Positions 15,154-28,255 are shown, numbered from the stretch's first letter. The stretch is DNA of 64,000 bases from Armatimonadota bacterium (GCA_025059775.1 JANXCW010000005.1:1-64000), one strand, 5' to 3'. Numbers and translations: made by a program. The notes: generated by a model from the sequence alone, not told the origin.

Positions 15154-17218
15154 GCTTCTCCTGGAGATCGGTGTGGAGGAGATGCCCGCCCGCTTCGTGC
15201 TTCCGGCCCTGGAACAGCTGGAGGTGGGACTCCGGGCGTTGCTGTCCGAGGAGGGGCTTCGGGCCGGCGAGATCCGGACCTTCGGAACCCCCCGGAGGCT
15301 GGTGCTCACCGCCCAGGAGGTGCCGGATCGGCAGGCCGACGCGGTACGCGAGGTACGGGGCCCAGCGGTGAAGGTGGCCTACGATGCGGAGGGAAAGCCC
15401 ACGCGGGCGGCGCTGGGCTTCGCGCGATCGCAGGGTGTGGCCGTGGACAGCCTGGAGCGGAGGAGCACGGAAGCGGGGGAGTACGTGTTCGCGCGGGTAC
15501 GGATCCCGGGCCGGCCCACTCGGGAGGTCCTGCGGGAGCGGTTGCCCCGTCTCATCACGGATCTCTCGTTCCCCAAGACCATGCGGTGGGGAACGCAGGA
15601 GTTGCGGTACGGCCGGCCCATCCGGTGGATCGTGGCCATGCTGGACCACGAGGTGATCCCGTTCGAGGTGGCGGGAGTACGGAGCGGCAGCACCACCCGC
15701 GGGCACCGGATCCTCAATCCCGGACCGCACGCCCTCCCGCATGCCGCGGAATACGAGCGGGTGATGGAGGAAGCCCGGGTGGTGGTGGATCACCGGCGAC
15801 GGGCAACGCAGATCCTGGAGGACGTGCGGCGCCTCGCCGCGGAGGTGGGCGGTCAGGCCCTCGTACCCACCTCACTCCTCGAGGAGGTCACCTTCCTTGT
15901 GGAGCATCCCACGCCCTTCCGGGGAGCCTTCGACCCGGACTTTCTTGGCCTTCCCCGGGAGATCCTTGTCACCGTGATGCAGCATCACCAGCGCTACTTC
16001 CCCGTGGAGCGGGAAGGGCAGCTGCTGCCCTACTTCCTCGCGGTGCGGGACGGGGACGAGGTGGGGTTGGAGCAGGTGCGGGAAGGGAACGAGTGGGTCC
16101 TGCGGGCGCGCCTGGAGGATGCCCGCTTCTTCTACGAGGAGGATCGGAAGGTTCCCCTCGCCGCTCGGTTGGAGCAGCTTCGGGAGATGGTGTTCGTGGA
16201 ACGGCTGGGCACCGTGTGGGACAAGGTGGAGCGGCTGCGGGGCCTCGCGGGGTGGCTGGCGGAACACCTCCGCCTGTCGGAGGAGGAGCGGACGCACCTC
16301 CTACGCGCCGCGGAGCTGTGCAAGGCGGATTTGGCCACCCATGTGGTAGGGGAGTTCCCGGAGCTTGCGGGCACCGTAGGGGGGCTGTACGCACGGCTGG
16401 ATGGCGAGCCGGAGGCTGTGGCGGAGGCCATCGCGGAGCACCTGCGGCCGCGCACCGCGGAGGACACCCCTCCCCGCAGCTGGCTGGGGGCCCTGCTGGG
16501 GATCGCGGATCGTGCGGACACGCTCGCGGGTTGCCTCGGGATCGGGCTTGCGCCGACGGGCTCCGCGGATCCGTACGGACTGCGTCGGGCCGCGGGCAGT
16601 CTGTTTGAGATCCTCTCCCTCCACCGGGTGCGGATCCCGCTGCTTGCCTTGGTCCGTCGGGCCCTGGGAGGGTACCCGGACCTGGAGGACCGCCTGGAGG
16701 AGATCTGGGCCTTCGTACTGGGGCGGCTGCGGGCGTGGCTGCTGGAGCGGGGATACCCGCACGACACGGTGGAGGCGGTGCTGGACGCTTCCTGGTCCGA
16801 CGTGGCGGATCTGGTGGATCGGGTGGAGGCCCTCGTCCGGTTTCGGGCTACTCCCGCCTTCGCGGCCCTGTACGAGGCCTTCGATCGGGCCCACCGCATC
16901 CTCGACCCCGCGCTCCTCTCCGGAGAAGAACCGGTGGCCGAAGACCAGGCGGAACAGGATTTGCTGGAGGCCATCCGGGCGGTACGCCCCCGGGTGGAAA
17001 CGTGCGTCTCCTCCTCGCGGTACGAGGCGGCCCTCGTGGAGCTGTCCAGACTGCGGGACCCTGTGGCGCGGTTCTTCGATGCCGTCTTCGTCAACGACCC
17101 GGATCCACAGGTCCGCCGCCGCCGCCACACCCTGCTGGGGGAGGTGGTGCGGCTGGTGCGGGAGATCGCGGACCTCTCGCGGCTCGCGGTGGCTCCCGGG
17201 GAACGGAAGGCGGAGTGA
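15146..17218 (+). CDS. glyS: Glycyl-tRNA synthetase beta subunit
   Basis: The 690-residue beta subunit binds tRNA-Gly and completes the alpha2beta2 enzyme. It begins [19 protein letters not shown], the family signature. [24 protein letters not shown] and a [20 protein letters not shown] segment follow. The C-terminal half holds an HD-like domain ([20 protein letters not shown]) and a [19 protein letters not shown] segment, with a DALR-like anticodon-binding tail. The GTG start lies inside the end of glyQ, so the two are translationally coupled. Confidence 0.95.
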   Translation: MPRLLLEIGVEEMPARFVLPALEQLEVGLRALLSEEGLRAGEIRTFGTPRRLVLTAQEVPDRQADAVREVRGPAVKVAYDAEGKPTRAALGFARSQGVAVDSLERRSTEAGEYVFARVRIPGRPTREVLRERLPRLITDLSFPKTMRWGTQELRYGRPIRWIVAMLDHEVIPFEVAGVRSGSTTRGHRILNPGPHALPHAAEYERVMEEARVVVDHRRRATQILEDVRRLAAEVGGQALVPTSLLEEVTFLVEHPTPFRGAFDPDFLGLPREILVTVMQHHQRYFPVEREGQLLPYFLAVRDGDEVGLEQVREGNEWVLRARLEDARFFYEEDRKVPLAARLEQLREMVFVERLGTVWDKVERLRGLAGWLAEHLRLSEEERTHLLRAAELCKADLATHVVGEFPELAGTVGGLYARLDGEPEAVAEAIAEHLRPRTAEDTPPRSWLGALLGIADRADTLAGCLGIGLAPTGSADPYGLRRAAGSLFEILSLHRVRIPLLALVRRALGGYPDLEDRLEEIWAFVLGRLRAWLLERGYPHDTVEAVLDASWSDVADLVDRVEALVRFRATPAFAALYEAFDRAHRILDPALLSGEEPVAEDQAEQDLLEAIRAVRPRVETCVSSSRYEAALVELSRLRDPVARFFDAVFVNDPDPQVRRRRHTLLGEVVRLVREIADLSRLAVAPGERKAE

Positions 17219-18285
17219 TGGATTCCCTGCACCGTATCCGGGAGCGGATGGAGGCAGAGGAGGCGGAGCGGCTCTCGCCCTACGCCACGTTGAGCCGGAA
17301 TTCGCGGGGAAGACGCGTCCCGGAACCCGAGGATGACCTGCGCACCTGCTTTCAGCGGGATCGGGACCGGGTGATCCACAGCAAGGCGTTCCGCAGGCTT
17401 AAGCACAAAACCCAGGTGTTCCTCGCACCCGAGGGAGACCACTACCGGACCCGGCTCACCCACACCCTGGAGGTGGCCCAGATCGCCCGCACCATCGCCC
17501 GGGCCCTGCGGCTCAACGAGGACCTCACGGAGGCCATCGTCCTGGCCCACGACCTCGGGCATCCCCCCTTCGGACACGCGGGAGAAGCCGCCCTGGACGA
17601 GGCGATGCGGCCGTGGGGGGGATTCCGACACTCCGAGCAGAGCCTGCGGGTTGTGGACCTGCTGGAACAGCGCCGCCGGTCCGACGGCACCGTGGAGTGG
17701 GGGCTCAACCTCACGTGGGAGGTGCGGGACGGAATCCTGGGGCACAGCAAGGGAGCCTCAGACATGCAGTTCGAAGCCGGACTCCCCACCACCCTGGAAG
17801 GGCAGGTGGTCCGGGTGGCGGATCGGATCGCCTACGTGCACCACGACGTGGACGACGCGGTCCGGGCTGGTCTCCTGCGGGAGGAGGAGATCCCCGCGGA
17901 GGTCCGGGAGGTGCTGGGCCCCACCCGGGGCCGGTGGGTGGACGTCTTGGTACGGGACGTGGTCACGAGCAGCGAGGACCAGCCCCGGATCGTCATGAGT
18001 GAACCCGTACGCCAGGCGTTGGACCTCCTCAAGGACTTCCTGTTCGAGCGGGTCTATCTCAACCCCGTGGCGAAGGCGGAGGAACCGCGGGCCCAGCGCC
18101 TGCTGCGGATGCTCTTCGAGCACTTCCTGGAACATCCGGAGCAGATCTCCCCAGAGTACCAGCGGCTGGTTGCCCTCGGGGAGCCCCTCCCCCGGGTGGT
18201 GTGCGACTTCCTCGCGGGGATGACGGATCGTTACGCGGTACGGATCGCGGAGTCCCTCTTCCTCCCCAGGAGCTGGCCCCGCTAG
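17218..18285 (+). CDS. dgt: dGTPase-family HD phosphohydrolase
   Basis: The 355-residue protein has the HD-domain metal ligands in THTLEVAQIARTIAR and AHDLGHPPFGHAGE, and the N-terminal RDRDRVIHSKAFRRLKHKTQ typical of deoxyguanosinetriphosphate triphosphohydrolase-like proteins. Such enzymes cleave dNTPs to deoxynucleoside and triphosphate and can restrain phage or balance pools. It starts one base into the glyS stop (TGATG). The same gene order (glyS, dgt-like, dnaG) occurs in several Firmicutes-like genomes. Nucleotide preference cannot be read from sequence. Confidence 0.88.
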   Translation: MDSLHRIRERMEAEEAERLSPYATLSRNSRGRRVPEPEDDLRTCFQRDRDRVIHSKAFRRLKHKTQVFLAPEGDHYRTRLTHTLEVAQIARTIARALRLNEDLTEAIVLAHDLGHPPFGHAGEAALDEAMRPWGGFRHSEQSLRVVDLLEQRRRSDGTVEWGLNLTWEVRDGILGHSKGASDMQFEAGLPTTLEGQVVRVADRIAYVHHDVDDAVRAGLLREEEIPAEVREVLGPTRGRWVDVLVRDVVTSSEDQPRIVMSEPVRQALDLLKDFLFERVYLNPVAKAEEPRAQRLLRMLFEHFLEHPEQISPEYQRLVALGEPLPRVVCDFLAGMTDRYAVRIAESLFLPRSWPR

Positions 18286-18371
18286 CGGGAAATCTTTCCG
18301 GTCCGGGAGAGGAGGAGTTTCAGGATCGTTCGCGAAAGAACGGACATTAGAGGGGCAGAGGGGGAGCGCGA

Positions 18372-18410
18372 GCGGGACCCGAGGCGGGCGCTGCGGGTCC
18401 CGCCGTTTTT
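18372..18410 (+). terminator. Rho-independent terminator before dnaG
   Basis: GCGGGACCCG (18372-18381) pairs perfectly with CGGGTCCCGC (18394-18403) around a 12-base loop and is followed by CGTTTTT. It lies in the 227-base gap between dgt and dnaG and should end or attenuate transcription from the gly operon. A second smaller hairpin, CGTTC-GCGAAA-GAACG, lies upstream at about 18328-18343. No strong promoter for dnaG is visible in the rest of the gap. Confidence 0.85.
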
Positions 18411-18512
18411 GTCCGGCCGGGGATGGATTCCGAATCGCTTGAGGCCTCAGGGAGGCGGATACCCAGGGATTCTGAACGTTCCGGGAAGGCGAAGGAGGGT
18501 GGGCAGTCGGGG

Positions 18513-20258
18513 ATGGTGACGGAGGAGGTCCGGGAGCAGATCCGCTCGCGCATCGACCTGGTGGAGCTCGCCTCCGCGTACGTCTCCTTGCGGAGGAGCG
18601 GACGGCGGTACGTGGGCCTGTGCCCGTTCCACACGGAGAAGACCCCCTCCTTTACCGTGGACCGGGAGCGGGGACTGTTTTACTGCTTCGGGTGCGGAGC
18701 CGGAGGAGACGTCTTCGACTTCTTCATGCGGGTGGAGGGCGTCTCGTTCCCAGAGGCCCTGCGGGAGCTGGCCCGGCGGGCGGGCGTCCCCCTGGAGGAG
18801 CGCCTGCCCGTCCGGGGGGAGGTGGAGGCCCTTCTCCGCGCTCTCGACGCCGCGGCGCGGTTCTACCGGGAAACCTTGCTCCACCCCTCCTCCGGACGGG
18901 TGGCCCGGGAGTACCTCGGGCAGCGGGAGATCACGCCACAGGCCGCGGACCGCTTCCGGCTGGGCTACGCTCCCGAGGCCTGGGACCTCCTCCTCCAGCA
19001 CCTCCGGCGAAGCGGGCATGCGGCGGAGGTACTGGAAAAGGCAGGTCTCGTAGCACCCCGCGGCGGCGGCGGGCACTACGACGTCTTCCGGCACCGGCTC
19101 ATGTTCCCCATCCTGGACCTTCAGGACCGGCCCGTGGCCTTCGGCGGCCGCGCCCTCCGGGAGGAGGACCAGCCGAAGTATCTCAATTCCCGGGAGAGTC
19201 CGGTTTTTCACAAAGGGCGGACCCTGTACGCCCTAAACTTCGCGCGGGAGGCCATCCGGCAGGCCGGCTACGCGGTGGTGGTGGAGGGATACCTGGACGC
19301 CGTCACCTGCCATCAGCATGGCATCCAGCACACGGTGGCCTCCCTGGGTACGGCCCTGACCCCGGACCAGGTGGCCTTGCTGCGCCGGTTCACCGCATCG
19401 GTGGTGCTGGTCTACGACTCCGACGAGGCGGGGCAGCGGGCCGCGGTTCGGGCCTTGCCCCTCTTCGAGGAAGCGGGCCTGAGCGTGCGGGCTGTCACCC
19501 TCCCGGAGGGGATGGATCCGGACCTCTTCCTGCGCCGCCACGGCCGGGATGCCTTCCTGCGGGTGGTGGAAGGGGCCCGACCCGTGTTCCACTTCCGGCT
19601 GGACTACCTCCTGCGCACACATTCCCCCCAGACGGTGGAAGGGAAAATCCGGATCGTTGACGAACTGATCCCCCTGCTAGCGAGCTACCGGCACGAACTG
19701 GCCCGCGACGAGTATCTGACGCAGCTCGTCAAGCGACTCGGCGTTCCGGAGGAAGTGGTTCGCCACCGCGCCGGTGCCCTGCGGCCCGGGAAGGGAGGGC
19801 GCAGGGGGGATGGTGTGTTCGACCCCGCCCGAATCGCGTTGGAGCGGGCCAGCGAACGGCCGGTGGTGGAGCGGTACCTGCTCATGCTGATGTTGGACGA
19901 TGCGGTAGCCCGGGAACGCCTTCTCCGAGAGCTGAGGGAGGAGGACTTCGCGGGCGAGGTGCACCGGGAGATCTTCCGGGCCCTCGCCCAGGCTGTGGGG
20001 GACGTCCATGCGGCCCGGAAGGCCCTGGGGGAGGAAGCCCGGGCGGCCCTCGACCGTTTGATTTTCGGTGAGCGGCCGCCCATTCCCGACCTGGAGGGGG
20101 GGCTCCTGCGCCTCCGGGAGGTTCAACGGAAGGAACGGATCGCCGCACTCGTTCGTGAGCTAGAGGAGGCGCAGCGATCCGGGGACCTGGGAGCGGTACG
20201 TCGGATCCAGGAGGAACTCCAGCGTCTTCGACAAGACCAGCCTGGGAAGGGGATCTGA
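18513..20258 (+). CDS. dnaG: DNA primase
   Basis: The 581-residue primase starts MVTEEVREQIRSRIDLVELA. A CHC2 zinc finger follows: GLCPFHTEKTPSF and FYCFGCGAGGDVFDFF. The TOPRIM catalytic domain has VVVEGYLDAVTCHQHGI, ASLGTALTPDQV and LVYDSDEAGQRAA, and a C-terminal helical helicase-binding region ends the protein. ATG 18513 gives the normal family N-terminus; an in-frame ATG at 18423 just after the terminator would add 30 low-complexity residues. It forms the macromolecular-synthesis pair with rpoD 6 bases downstream. Confidence 0.95.
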   Translation: MVTEEVREQIRSRIDLVELASAYVSLRRSGRRYVGLCPFHTEKTPSFTVDRERGLFYCFGCGAGGDVFDFFMRVEGVSFPEALRELARRAGVPLEERLPVRGEVEALLRALDAAARFYRETLLHPSSGRVAREYLGQREITPQAADRFRLGYAPEAWDLLLQHLRRSGHAAEVLEKAGLVAPRGGGGHYDVFRHRLMFPILDLQDRPVAFGGRALREEDQPKYLNSRESPVFHKGRTLYALNFAREAIRQAGYAVVVEGYLDAVTCHQHGIQHTVASLGTALTPDQVALLRRFTASVVLVYDSDEAGQRAAVRALPLFEEAGLSVRAVTLPEGMDPDLFLRRHGRDAFLRVVEGARPVFHFRLDYLLRTHSPQTVEGKIRIVDELIPLLASYRHELARDEYLTQLVKRLGVPEEVVRHRAGALRPGKGGRRGDGVFDPARIALERASERPVVERYLLMLMLDDAVARERLLRELREEDFAGEVHREIFRALAQAVGDVHAARKALGEEARAALDRLIFGERPPIPDLEGGLLRLREVQRKERIAALVRELEEAQRSGDLGAVRRIQEELQRLRQDQPGKGI

Positions 20259-20264
20259 GGGACG

Positions 20265-21376
<1,112 letters not shown>

Positions 21377-21377
<1 letters not shown>

Positions 21378-22630
21378 TGCGGTTCGAGGTCAAAGATCCC
21401 ACTCTCGCGTCCCATGGGCGCGACCGCATCGCGTGGGCGGAGCGGGAGATGCCCGTGGTGCGGCTTATCCGGGACCGGTTCGCCCGGGAGAAACCCCTCG
21501 CGGGGCATCGCATCGCCGCATGTCTGCACGTCACCAGCGAAACCGCGGTCCTGGTGCAGACCCTGGTGGCGGGGGGAGCGGAGGTGGCCCTGTGTGCCAG
21601 CAACCCCCTCTCCACCCAGGATGAGGTGGCCGCGGCCCTGGCGGAGGAAGGGGTGCCGGTCTTCGCCATCCGCGGGGAGGACCGCGAGACTTACTACCGC
21701 CACATCCAGCAGGCCCTGGAGCTCCAGCCGCACCTCACCCTGGACGACGGTGCGGATCTCGTGACCACCCTCCATACCCGGCGCACGGACCTCCTGGAAG
21801 GCGTGGTGGGCGGAACCGAAGAGACCACCACGGGCGTCCTCCGGCTCCGGGCCATGGCCCGGGAGGGGGCCCTGCGGTATCCCATCGTGGCGGTGAACGA
21901 CGCGAAGACCAAGCACTGGTTCGACAACCGGTATGGAACCGGCCAGTCAGCCCTGGACGGGATCCTGCGGGCCACGAACCTCCTGCTGGCGGGCCGGAGG
22001 GTGGTGGTGTGTGGGTACGGGGCCTGTGGCCGAGGGGTAGCGGCTCGGGCACGAGGGCTGGGCGCGCACGTCATCGTCACGGAGGTGGACCCGCTCCCGG
22101 CCCTGGAGGCGGTGATGGATGGGTTTGTGGTGATGCCCTCCCTGGAGGCCGCCCGGGTTGGGGAGGTGTTCGTGACGGTGACCGGGAACCGCGGGGTCCT
22201 GCGGCGGGAGCACTTCGATCGGATGCGGGACGGGGCGGTGCTGGCGAACGCGGGCCACTTCGATGTGGAGATCGACCTCAGGGCTCTGGAAGCTATGAGC
22301 GTGGGGCGGCGACGGGTGCGGGAGCACGTGGACGAGTACATCCTTCCGGACGGCCGACGGCTGTACGTGCTGGCGGAGGGGCGGCTCGTGAACCTCGCGG
22401 CCGCGGAGGGACATCCCGCCGCGGTCATGGACATGTCGTTCGCGAACCAGGCCCTGTGCGTGGAGTGGCTCGTGCACGCAGGGCGTGGGCTCGCGCCCCA
22501 GGTGTACCCGGTGCCGGAGGCCATCGACCGGCAGGTGGCGGCCCTGAAGCTTCAGAGCATGGGCGTTCGGATCGACGAGCTCACCCCGGAGCAGCGGGCG
22601 TATCTGGAGTCCTGGCGGGAGGGGACATAG
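21377..22630 (+). CDS. ahcY: Adenosylhomocysteinase
   Basis: The enzyme reversibly splits S-adenosylhomocysteine to adenosine and homocysteine with bound NAD+. The 417-residue protein has [20 protein letters not shown] and [15 protein letters not shown] (substrate binding), [33 protein letters not shown] and the NAD site [14 protein letters not shown] (about residues 207-220). [12 protein letters not shown] and [14 protein letters not shown] follow. It lacks the roughly 40-residue insert and lysine-tyrosine tail of the long eukaryote/proteobacteria form, so it is the short archaeal/thermophile-like type. GTG 21377 is the start. Confidence 0.95.
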
Positions 22631-22655
22631 ATCGGTATCCGCGAGGAGGTGGGGC

Positions 22656-23536
22656 GTGCGCATCGGCGTGGTGTTCCCCCAGACGGAGATCGGGAACGAT
22701 CCGGGCGCGATCCGGGAGTTCGCGCAGGCGGTGGAGGAGATGGGCTACCACCACCTGCTGGCCTACGAACACGTGGTGGGTGCCCCTCCGGACCGGCTCC
22801 GGGAGCTGGGAATCCTCAGACCTCCCTACACCCACGAATCGCCCTTCCACGAACCCTTCGTGCTCTTCGGCTACCTGAGGCGGTAACCTCGAGGCTGGAG
22901 CTCACCACGGGCATCCTCATCCTTCCCCAGCGGCAGACGGTGTTGGTCGCCAAACAGGCGGCGGAGGTGGACGTGCTGAGCCGTGGCCGCCTGCGCCTGG
23001 GCGTGGGATTGGGCTGGAACCCCGTGGAGTACGAGGCCCTGGGAGAGAATTTCCGGAACCGCGGACGGCGGGTGGAGGAGCAGATCACCCTGTTGCGCTT
23101 GCTGTGGACGCGGGAACTGGTGGACTTCGAGGGCCGCTACCACAGGATCCGCCGTGCGGGCATCCTTCCCCTGCCCGTACAGCGTCCCATTCCCGTCTGG
23201 ATGGGCGGGAGCGCAGATCGGGCCCTGCGCCGCTTGAGCCGGATTGCGGACGGGTGGATCTCGCAGCTGACGCCCAGCCCTCAGGCCGCGGAGCTCATAG
23301 ATAGGGTGCGCGGGTATGTTCGGGAGGCGGGCCGTGACCCGGACCGGTTCGGGATCGAGGGCCGGATGCACCTTGGGGAGATCCCGCCCGAACGGTGGCC
23401 CGAGGCGGTCCGCGGGTGGCAGGCGTGCGGAGGCACGCACCTCAGCGTGAACACCATGCGCAGCGGGTTCCGGACCGTCGAGGAGCACCTCGCTTCCCTC
23501 CGACGGTTCCGGGAGGCCCTTGCTGGGCTCCTCTAG
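22656..23536 (+). pseudogene. Luciferase-like (F420-dependent type) monooxygenase, frameshifted
   Basis: A GTG at 22656 behind GAGGAGGTGGGG begins RIGVVFPQTEIGND, typical of LLM-class flavin/F420-dependent oxidoreductases, and runs to SPFHEPFVLFGYL before stopping at 22886. The other frame picks up EAVTSRLELTTGILILPQRQ and continues with RLRLGVGLGWNPVEYEALG to a normal end at 23536. Restoring one G at about 22876 (CTGAGG to CTGGAGG) joins the two into one normal protein of about 290 residues. It is either a recent pseudogene or a single-base sequence error. The protein is otherwise intact and follows ahcY directly. Confidence 0.8.
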
Positions 23537-23581
23537 TCCTCAACACCCCAAGCGCCCTCCGGGATTCGTTTGTCTCCAGGG

Positions 23582-24325
23582 ATGGGATTCCGGGGGGACG
23601 GCCGGCTTTCAGGACTCCTCCGGCCTTGGCTAAGGGTCGTTCTGGATCTCCTGTTTCCTCCCCGCTGCCAGGTGTGCGGAGCGGGAGGGAGTTTCCCCTT
23701 GTGTGAGGACTGCCTGGGGCGGTTCTCCCGCATCGGACCGCCCCTTTGCCAGGTGTGCGGCCGACCCCTTCGGGGTCCCCAGGACCTCGCCTTCACGTGT
23801 ATCCCGTGCCGGGCCTGCAAGGATCCTCTGCGGATGCGGGCCTTCGGGCTCTACGAGGGCCGATTGCGGGACGCCCTGCACGCTTTCAAGTACCGCCGCC
23901 GGATCGCGCTCGCAGACCCCCTGGGGCAGGTGCTGGCGGCGGTGGTCCGGGGGGATCCGGTTCTCTCCGCTGCGGACGCCCTCGTCCCAGTACCCCTGCA
24001 TCCAAGCCGGGAGCGGGAGCGGGGCTTCAACCAGGCCGAGGAACTGGCGAAGGTCCTCGCGAGGCAGACCGGGATTCCTCTCCTCCGGGCCCTCGTGCGG
24101 GTCCGGCCCACGGTGCCCCAGGTGGACCTTTCGGAGGCGGAGCGTCGGAGCAACGTCCGGGGTGCCTTCTCCGTACGCGCACCCGTGAGGGGGCTTCGGG
24201 CGGTGCTCGTAGACGACGTGCGCACCACGGGCAGCACCCTGGCGGAGTGCGCCCGAACGCTCCGGAAGGGGGGCGGGAAGGTGGTGGGGGCGGTGACGGT
24301 GGCCATGGCGCTTCGGGACCCGTAG
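23582..24325 (+). CDS. comF: ComF family phosphoribosyltransferase-like protein
   Basis: This protein of about 247 residues starts with a zinc-ribbon region carrying paired cysteines (CQVCG, CEDC, CQVCGRPL, CIPCRAC). A phosphoribosyltransferase fold follows, with VPVPLHPSRERERGFNQAEELAK and the PRPP-binding loop AVLVDDVRTTGSTLAECAR. ComF/GntX proteins support DNA uptake in naturally competent bacteria, with a cytoplasmic role in handling incoming single strands. No other competence genes lie nearby. ATG 23582 is used; a TTG at 23570 would add four residues. It converges on the next gene. Confidence 0.88.
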   Translation: MGFRGDGRLSGLLRPWLRVVLDLLFPPRCQVCGAGGSFPLCEDCLGRFSRIGPPLCQVCGRPLRGPQDLAFTCIPCRACKDPLRMRAFGLYEGRLRDALHAFKYRRRIALADPLGQVLAAVVRGDPVLSAADALVPVPLHPSRERERGFNQAEELAKVLARQTGIPLLRALVRVRPTVPQVDLSEAERRSNVRGAFSVRAPVRGLRAVLVDDVRTTGSTLAECARTLRKGGGKVVGAVTVAMALRDP

Positions 24326-24344
24326 CCCTCGCGTGGCGGGCTTC

Positions 24345-25046
24345 TCACCCCAGAAACGCGGAGAGCAGCCGATCCTCCAGGTCCTTGCTGACCTCGGAGA
24401 GGTCCTTCATGGTGTCCACCCCCTTCCAGTATGCCCGGGACCGAAACCCGCCCAACCGGCCCTCCGCGGCGAGACGGGGGAAGGTGGTGGTCTCGTGATC
24501 CCCCACCTCCGGGAGCAGCGCCTCGACCTCTCGGTTCAGCACGTAGATCCCCGCGTTGATCCAGTACGGCAGCTCCGGCTTCTCCCGGAAGGCCACGATC
24601 CGACCGTCCCCTGCCACCTCCACGATGCCGTAGGGGCTGACGAAGGGGGTGAGGACCACGGTCACGAGCCACCCGTTCGCCCGGTGCTGGGCCAGCACCT
24701 CCTGGATCCGCACGTTGGTGATGACGTCCCCGTTGGTGGCGATGCACACATCCTCCTCCACAAGACCCATGGCCTGCCGGAGGGCTCCGCCCCGGCCCAA
24801 GGGCTCCTCCTCCACGGAGTACCGGATCCGCACTCCCCACTTGCGACCGTCCCCGAAGTAGTCCCGAATCACCTCGTGCCGGTACCCGCAGGCGATCACG
24901 ATGTCCGTGATCCCCTGCACCCGGAGCCACTGGATCTGGTAGCCCAGGATGGGAATCCCCAGCACCTCCACCATGGGTTTGGGGCGGTCCTGGGTGTAGG
25001 GGCGCAGCCGTTCCCCCTTTCCTCCGGCGAGGATGATGGCCTGCAT
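24345..25046 (-). CDS. Sugar-phosphate nucleotidyltransferase
   Basis: The 233-residue protein begins MQAIILAGGKGERLRPYTQD, the nucleotide-binding G-G-x-G-x-R-L motif, with DRPKPMVEVLGIPILGYQI next (catalytic lysine). CIATNGDVITNV carries the metal-binding aspartate, and PYWINAGIYVLNREV closes the sugar site. It transfers a nucleotidyl group to a hexose- or heptose-1-phosphate to make an activated sugar for glycans; the sugar cannot be assigned. There is no C-terminal beta-helix, so it is the short form. GCAGGAGG precedes ATG 25046. It is divergent from hisS. Confidence 0.8.
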   Translation of the reverse strand: MQAIILAGGKGERLRPYTQDRPKPMVEVLGIPILGYQIQWLRVQGITDIVIACGYRHEVIRDYFGDGRKWGVRIRYSVEEEPLGRGGALRQAMGLVEEDVCIATNGDVITNVRIQEVLAQHRANGWLVTVVLTPFVSPYGIVEVAGDGRIVAFREKPELPYWINAGIYVLNREVEALLPEVGDHETTTFPRLAAEGRLGGFRSRAYWKGVDTMKDLSEVSKDLEDRLLSAFLG

Positions 25047-25097
25047 GTCCACCTCCTGCTCTGGAAACGGAACCTTCGCACCGCCATTTTGCCACGC

Positions 25098-25127
25098 GTG
25101 GCACGGGACCCACCACTCTGGTACAAT
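25098..25127 (+). promoter_or_regulatory. Promoter of hisS-aspS
   Basis: GTGGCA (25098-25103) lies 18 bases before TACAAT (25122-25127), and the -10 is extended by TGG just upstream (TGn-TACAAT). Transcription should start near 25134, giving a leader of about 87 bases before hisS that contains two hairpins. Confidence 0.7.
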
Positions 25128-25148
25128 CCCAGAAAGGCGAGCGGGATC

Positions 25149-25207
25149 GGTGGCCGGAGGCCACACAGCGTCGCTCCGTTCCTCCCACCGGGCGGAGCGC
25201 TTTGATT
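25149..25207 (+). promoter_or_regulatory. Structured leader before hisS, like the glyQ leader
   Basis: Hairpin 1 is GTGGCC (25150-25155) with GGCCAC (25159-25164), loop GGA. Hairpin 2 is CGCTCCG (25172-25178) with CGGAGCG (25193-25199), followed by TTTGATTT and GGAGGGG. The order and several short strings (GGTGGC, GCCACA, CTCCGT, CGGGCGGAG) match the glyQ leader, which suggests a common attenuation-like control of these tRNA synthetase genes. Confidence 0.5.
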
Positions 25208-25220
25208 TGGAGGGGTCCCC

Positions 25221-26482
25221 GTGGTGAAGTACCAGGCACCCCGCGGGATGCGGGACGTGCTCCCCCCGGAGTCCGAGCGGTGGCAACGCGTGCTCGCCCG
25301 GTGTCGGGAGTTCGCGCACCGGTACGGGTACCGGGAGATCCGGACCCCCGTGGTGGAGCACACGGAGGTGTTCCTGCGAGGTGTAGGGGAAGGGACGGAC
25401 ATCGTGGAGAAGGAGATGTACACCTTCACGGACCGGGGAGGGCGCAGCCTCACCCTCCGGCCCGAGGGAACAGCCGCGGTGATGCGGGCGTACCTCGAGC
25501 ACGGCCTCCACACCTGGCCGCAGCCCGTGAAGCTGTACTACGTCGCGGAGATGTTCCGGTACGATCGCCCGCAGGCGGGGCGGTACCGACAGCACACCCA
25601 GTTCGGTGCGGAGATCCTGGGCACCTCCTCTCCCGCCGCGGACGTGGAGGTGCTCGCGCTTCCCATCCGAATCCTGCAGAGCCTGGGGTTACGGGAGATC
25701 CGGGTGCACCTCAACAGCGTGGGGGATGCGGCCTGTCGGCCGCCCTACCTTCGGCGGCTCCGGGAGTACTTCGAGCGGTTCGTGGACCAGTTGGACGAGG
25801 ACAGCCGTCGGAGGCTGCAGACGAACCCGCTGCGCATCTTCGATTCCAAGGTGGAGCGCACCCGGGAGATCGCCCGAGATGCGCCCAAGATGCTGGACTA
25901 CCTCTGTGACGCGTGCCGGATGCACTTCGAGGAGGTGGTGCGGCGGTTCGCGTGGCTCGGGATCCTCACGGAGGTGGACCCCTTCATCGTGCGGGGACTC
26001 GACTACTACACCCGGACGGCCGCAGAGGTCTTCAGCGGGAGGCTTGGCGCTCAGAACGCGGTCTTCGGCGGCGGGCGGTACGATGGGCTCGCGGAGGCCC
26101 TGGGAGGACCTCCGACGCCCGGCGTGGGCTTCGGCCTGGGGATCGAGCGGTTGCTGCTGGTCCTGGAGCAGGAGGGGGTGGTGCCGGAGGACACCTGGCG
26201 GGTGGAGGTGTACGTCGCGAGCCGCGGCCCGCGGGCAGAACAGGAGGCCTTCGGGCTCCTGGATCGGCTGCGGGAAACTGGGTTTCGGGCCGAGGGAGAC
26301 CTCATGGGCCGGAGCCTCAGCGCCCAGCTGCGGCATGCGGCGCGCCTCGGGGCGCAGTTCGCGGTGATCCTGGAGGACGCGGGTCTGGCGCGAGAAGAGG
26401 CGGTGGTCCGGGACCTCCGGGTGGGCACGCAACGGGTGGTCCCCCTGAGCCGGGTGGTAGGGGTTCTGCAGGAGGGGTCGGG

Positions 26483-26486
<4 letters not shown>
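25221..26486 (+). CDS. hisS: Histidyl-tRNA synthetase
   Basis: The 421-residue class II enzyme charges tRNA-His. It begins VKYQAPRGMRDVLPPE. Motif 2 is FRYDRPQAGRYRQHTQFGAE, the histidine-binding loop FIVRGLDYYTRTAAEVF, and motif 3 GVGFGLGIERLLLVLE. The C-terminal anticodon-binding domain starts near residue 330. GTG 25221 follows GGAGGGGTCCCC. It has its own promoter and a structured leader, and overlaps aspS by four bases (ATGA). Confidence 0.95.

Positions 26487-28255
<1,769 letters not shown>

Noticed and set aside
18328-18343. CGTTC-GCGAAA-GAACG before dnaG as a LexA box
   Set aside because: The half-sites are in the opposite order (CGTTC...GAACG) and spaced by six, so it is a hairpin, not a CGAAC-N4-GTTCG operator.
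25089-25127. TTGCCA at 25089 as the -35 of hisS
   Set aside because: It is 27 bases from the TACAAT -10, too far; GTGGCA at 25098 with 18 bases and an extended -10 fits better.
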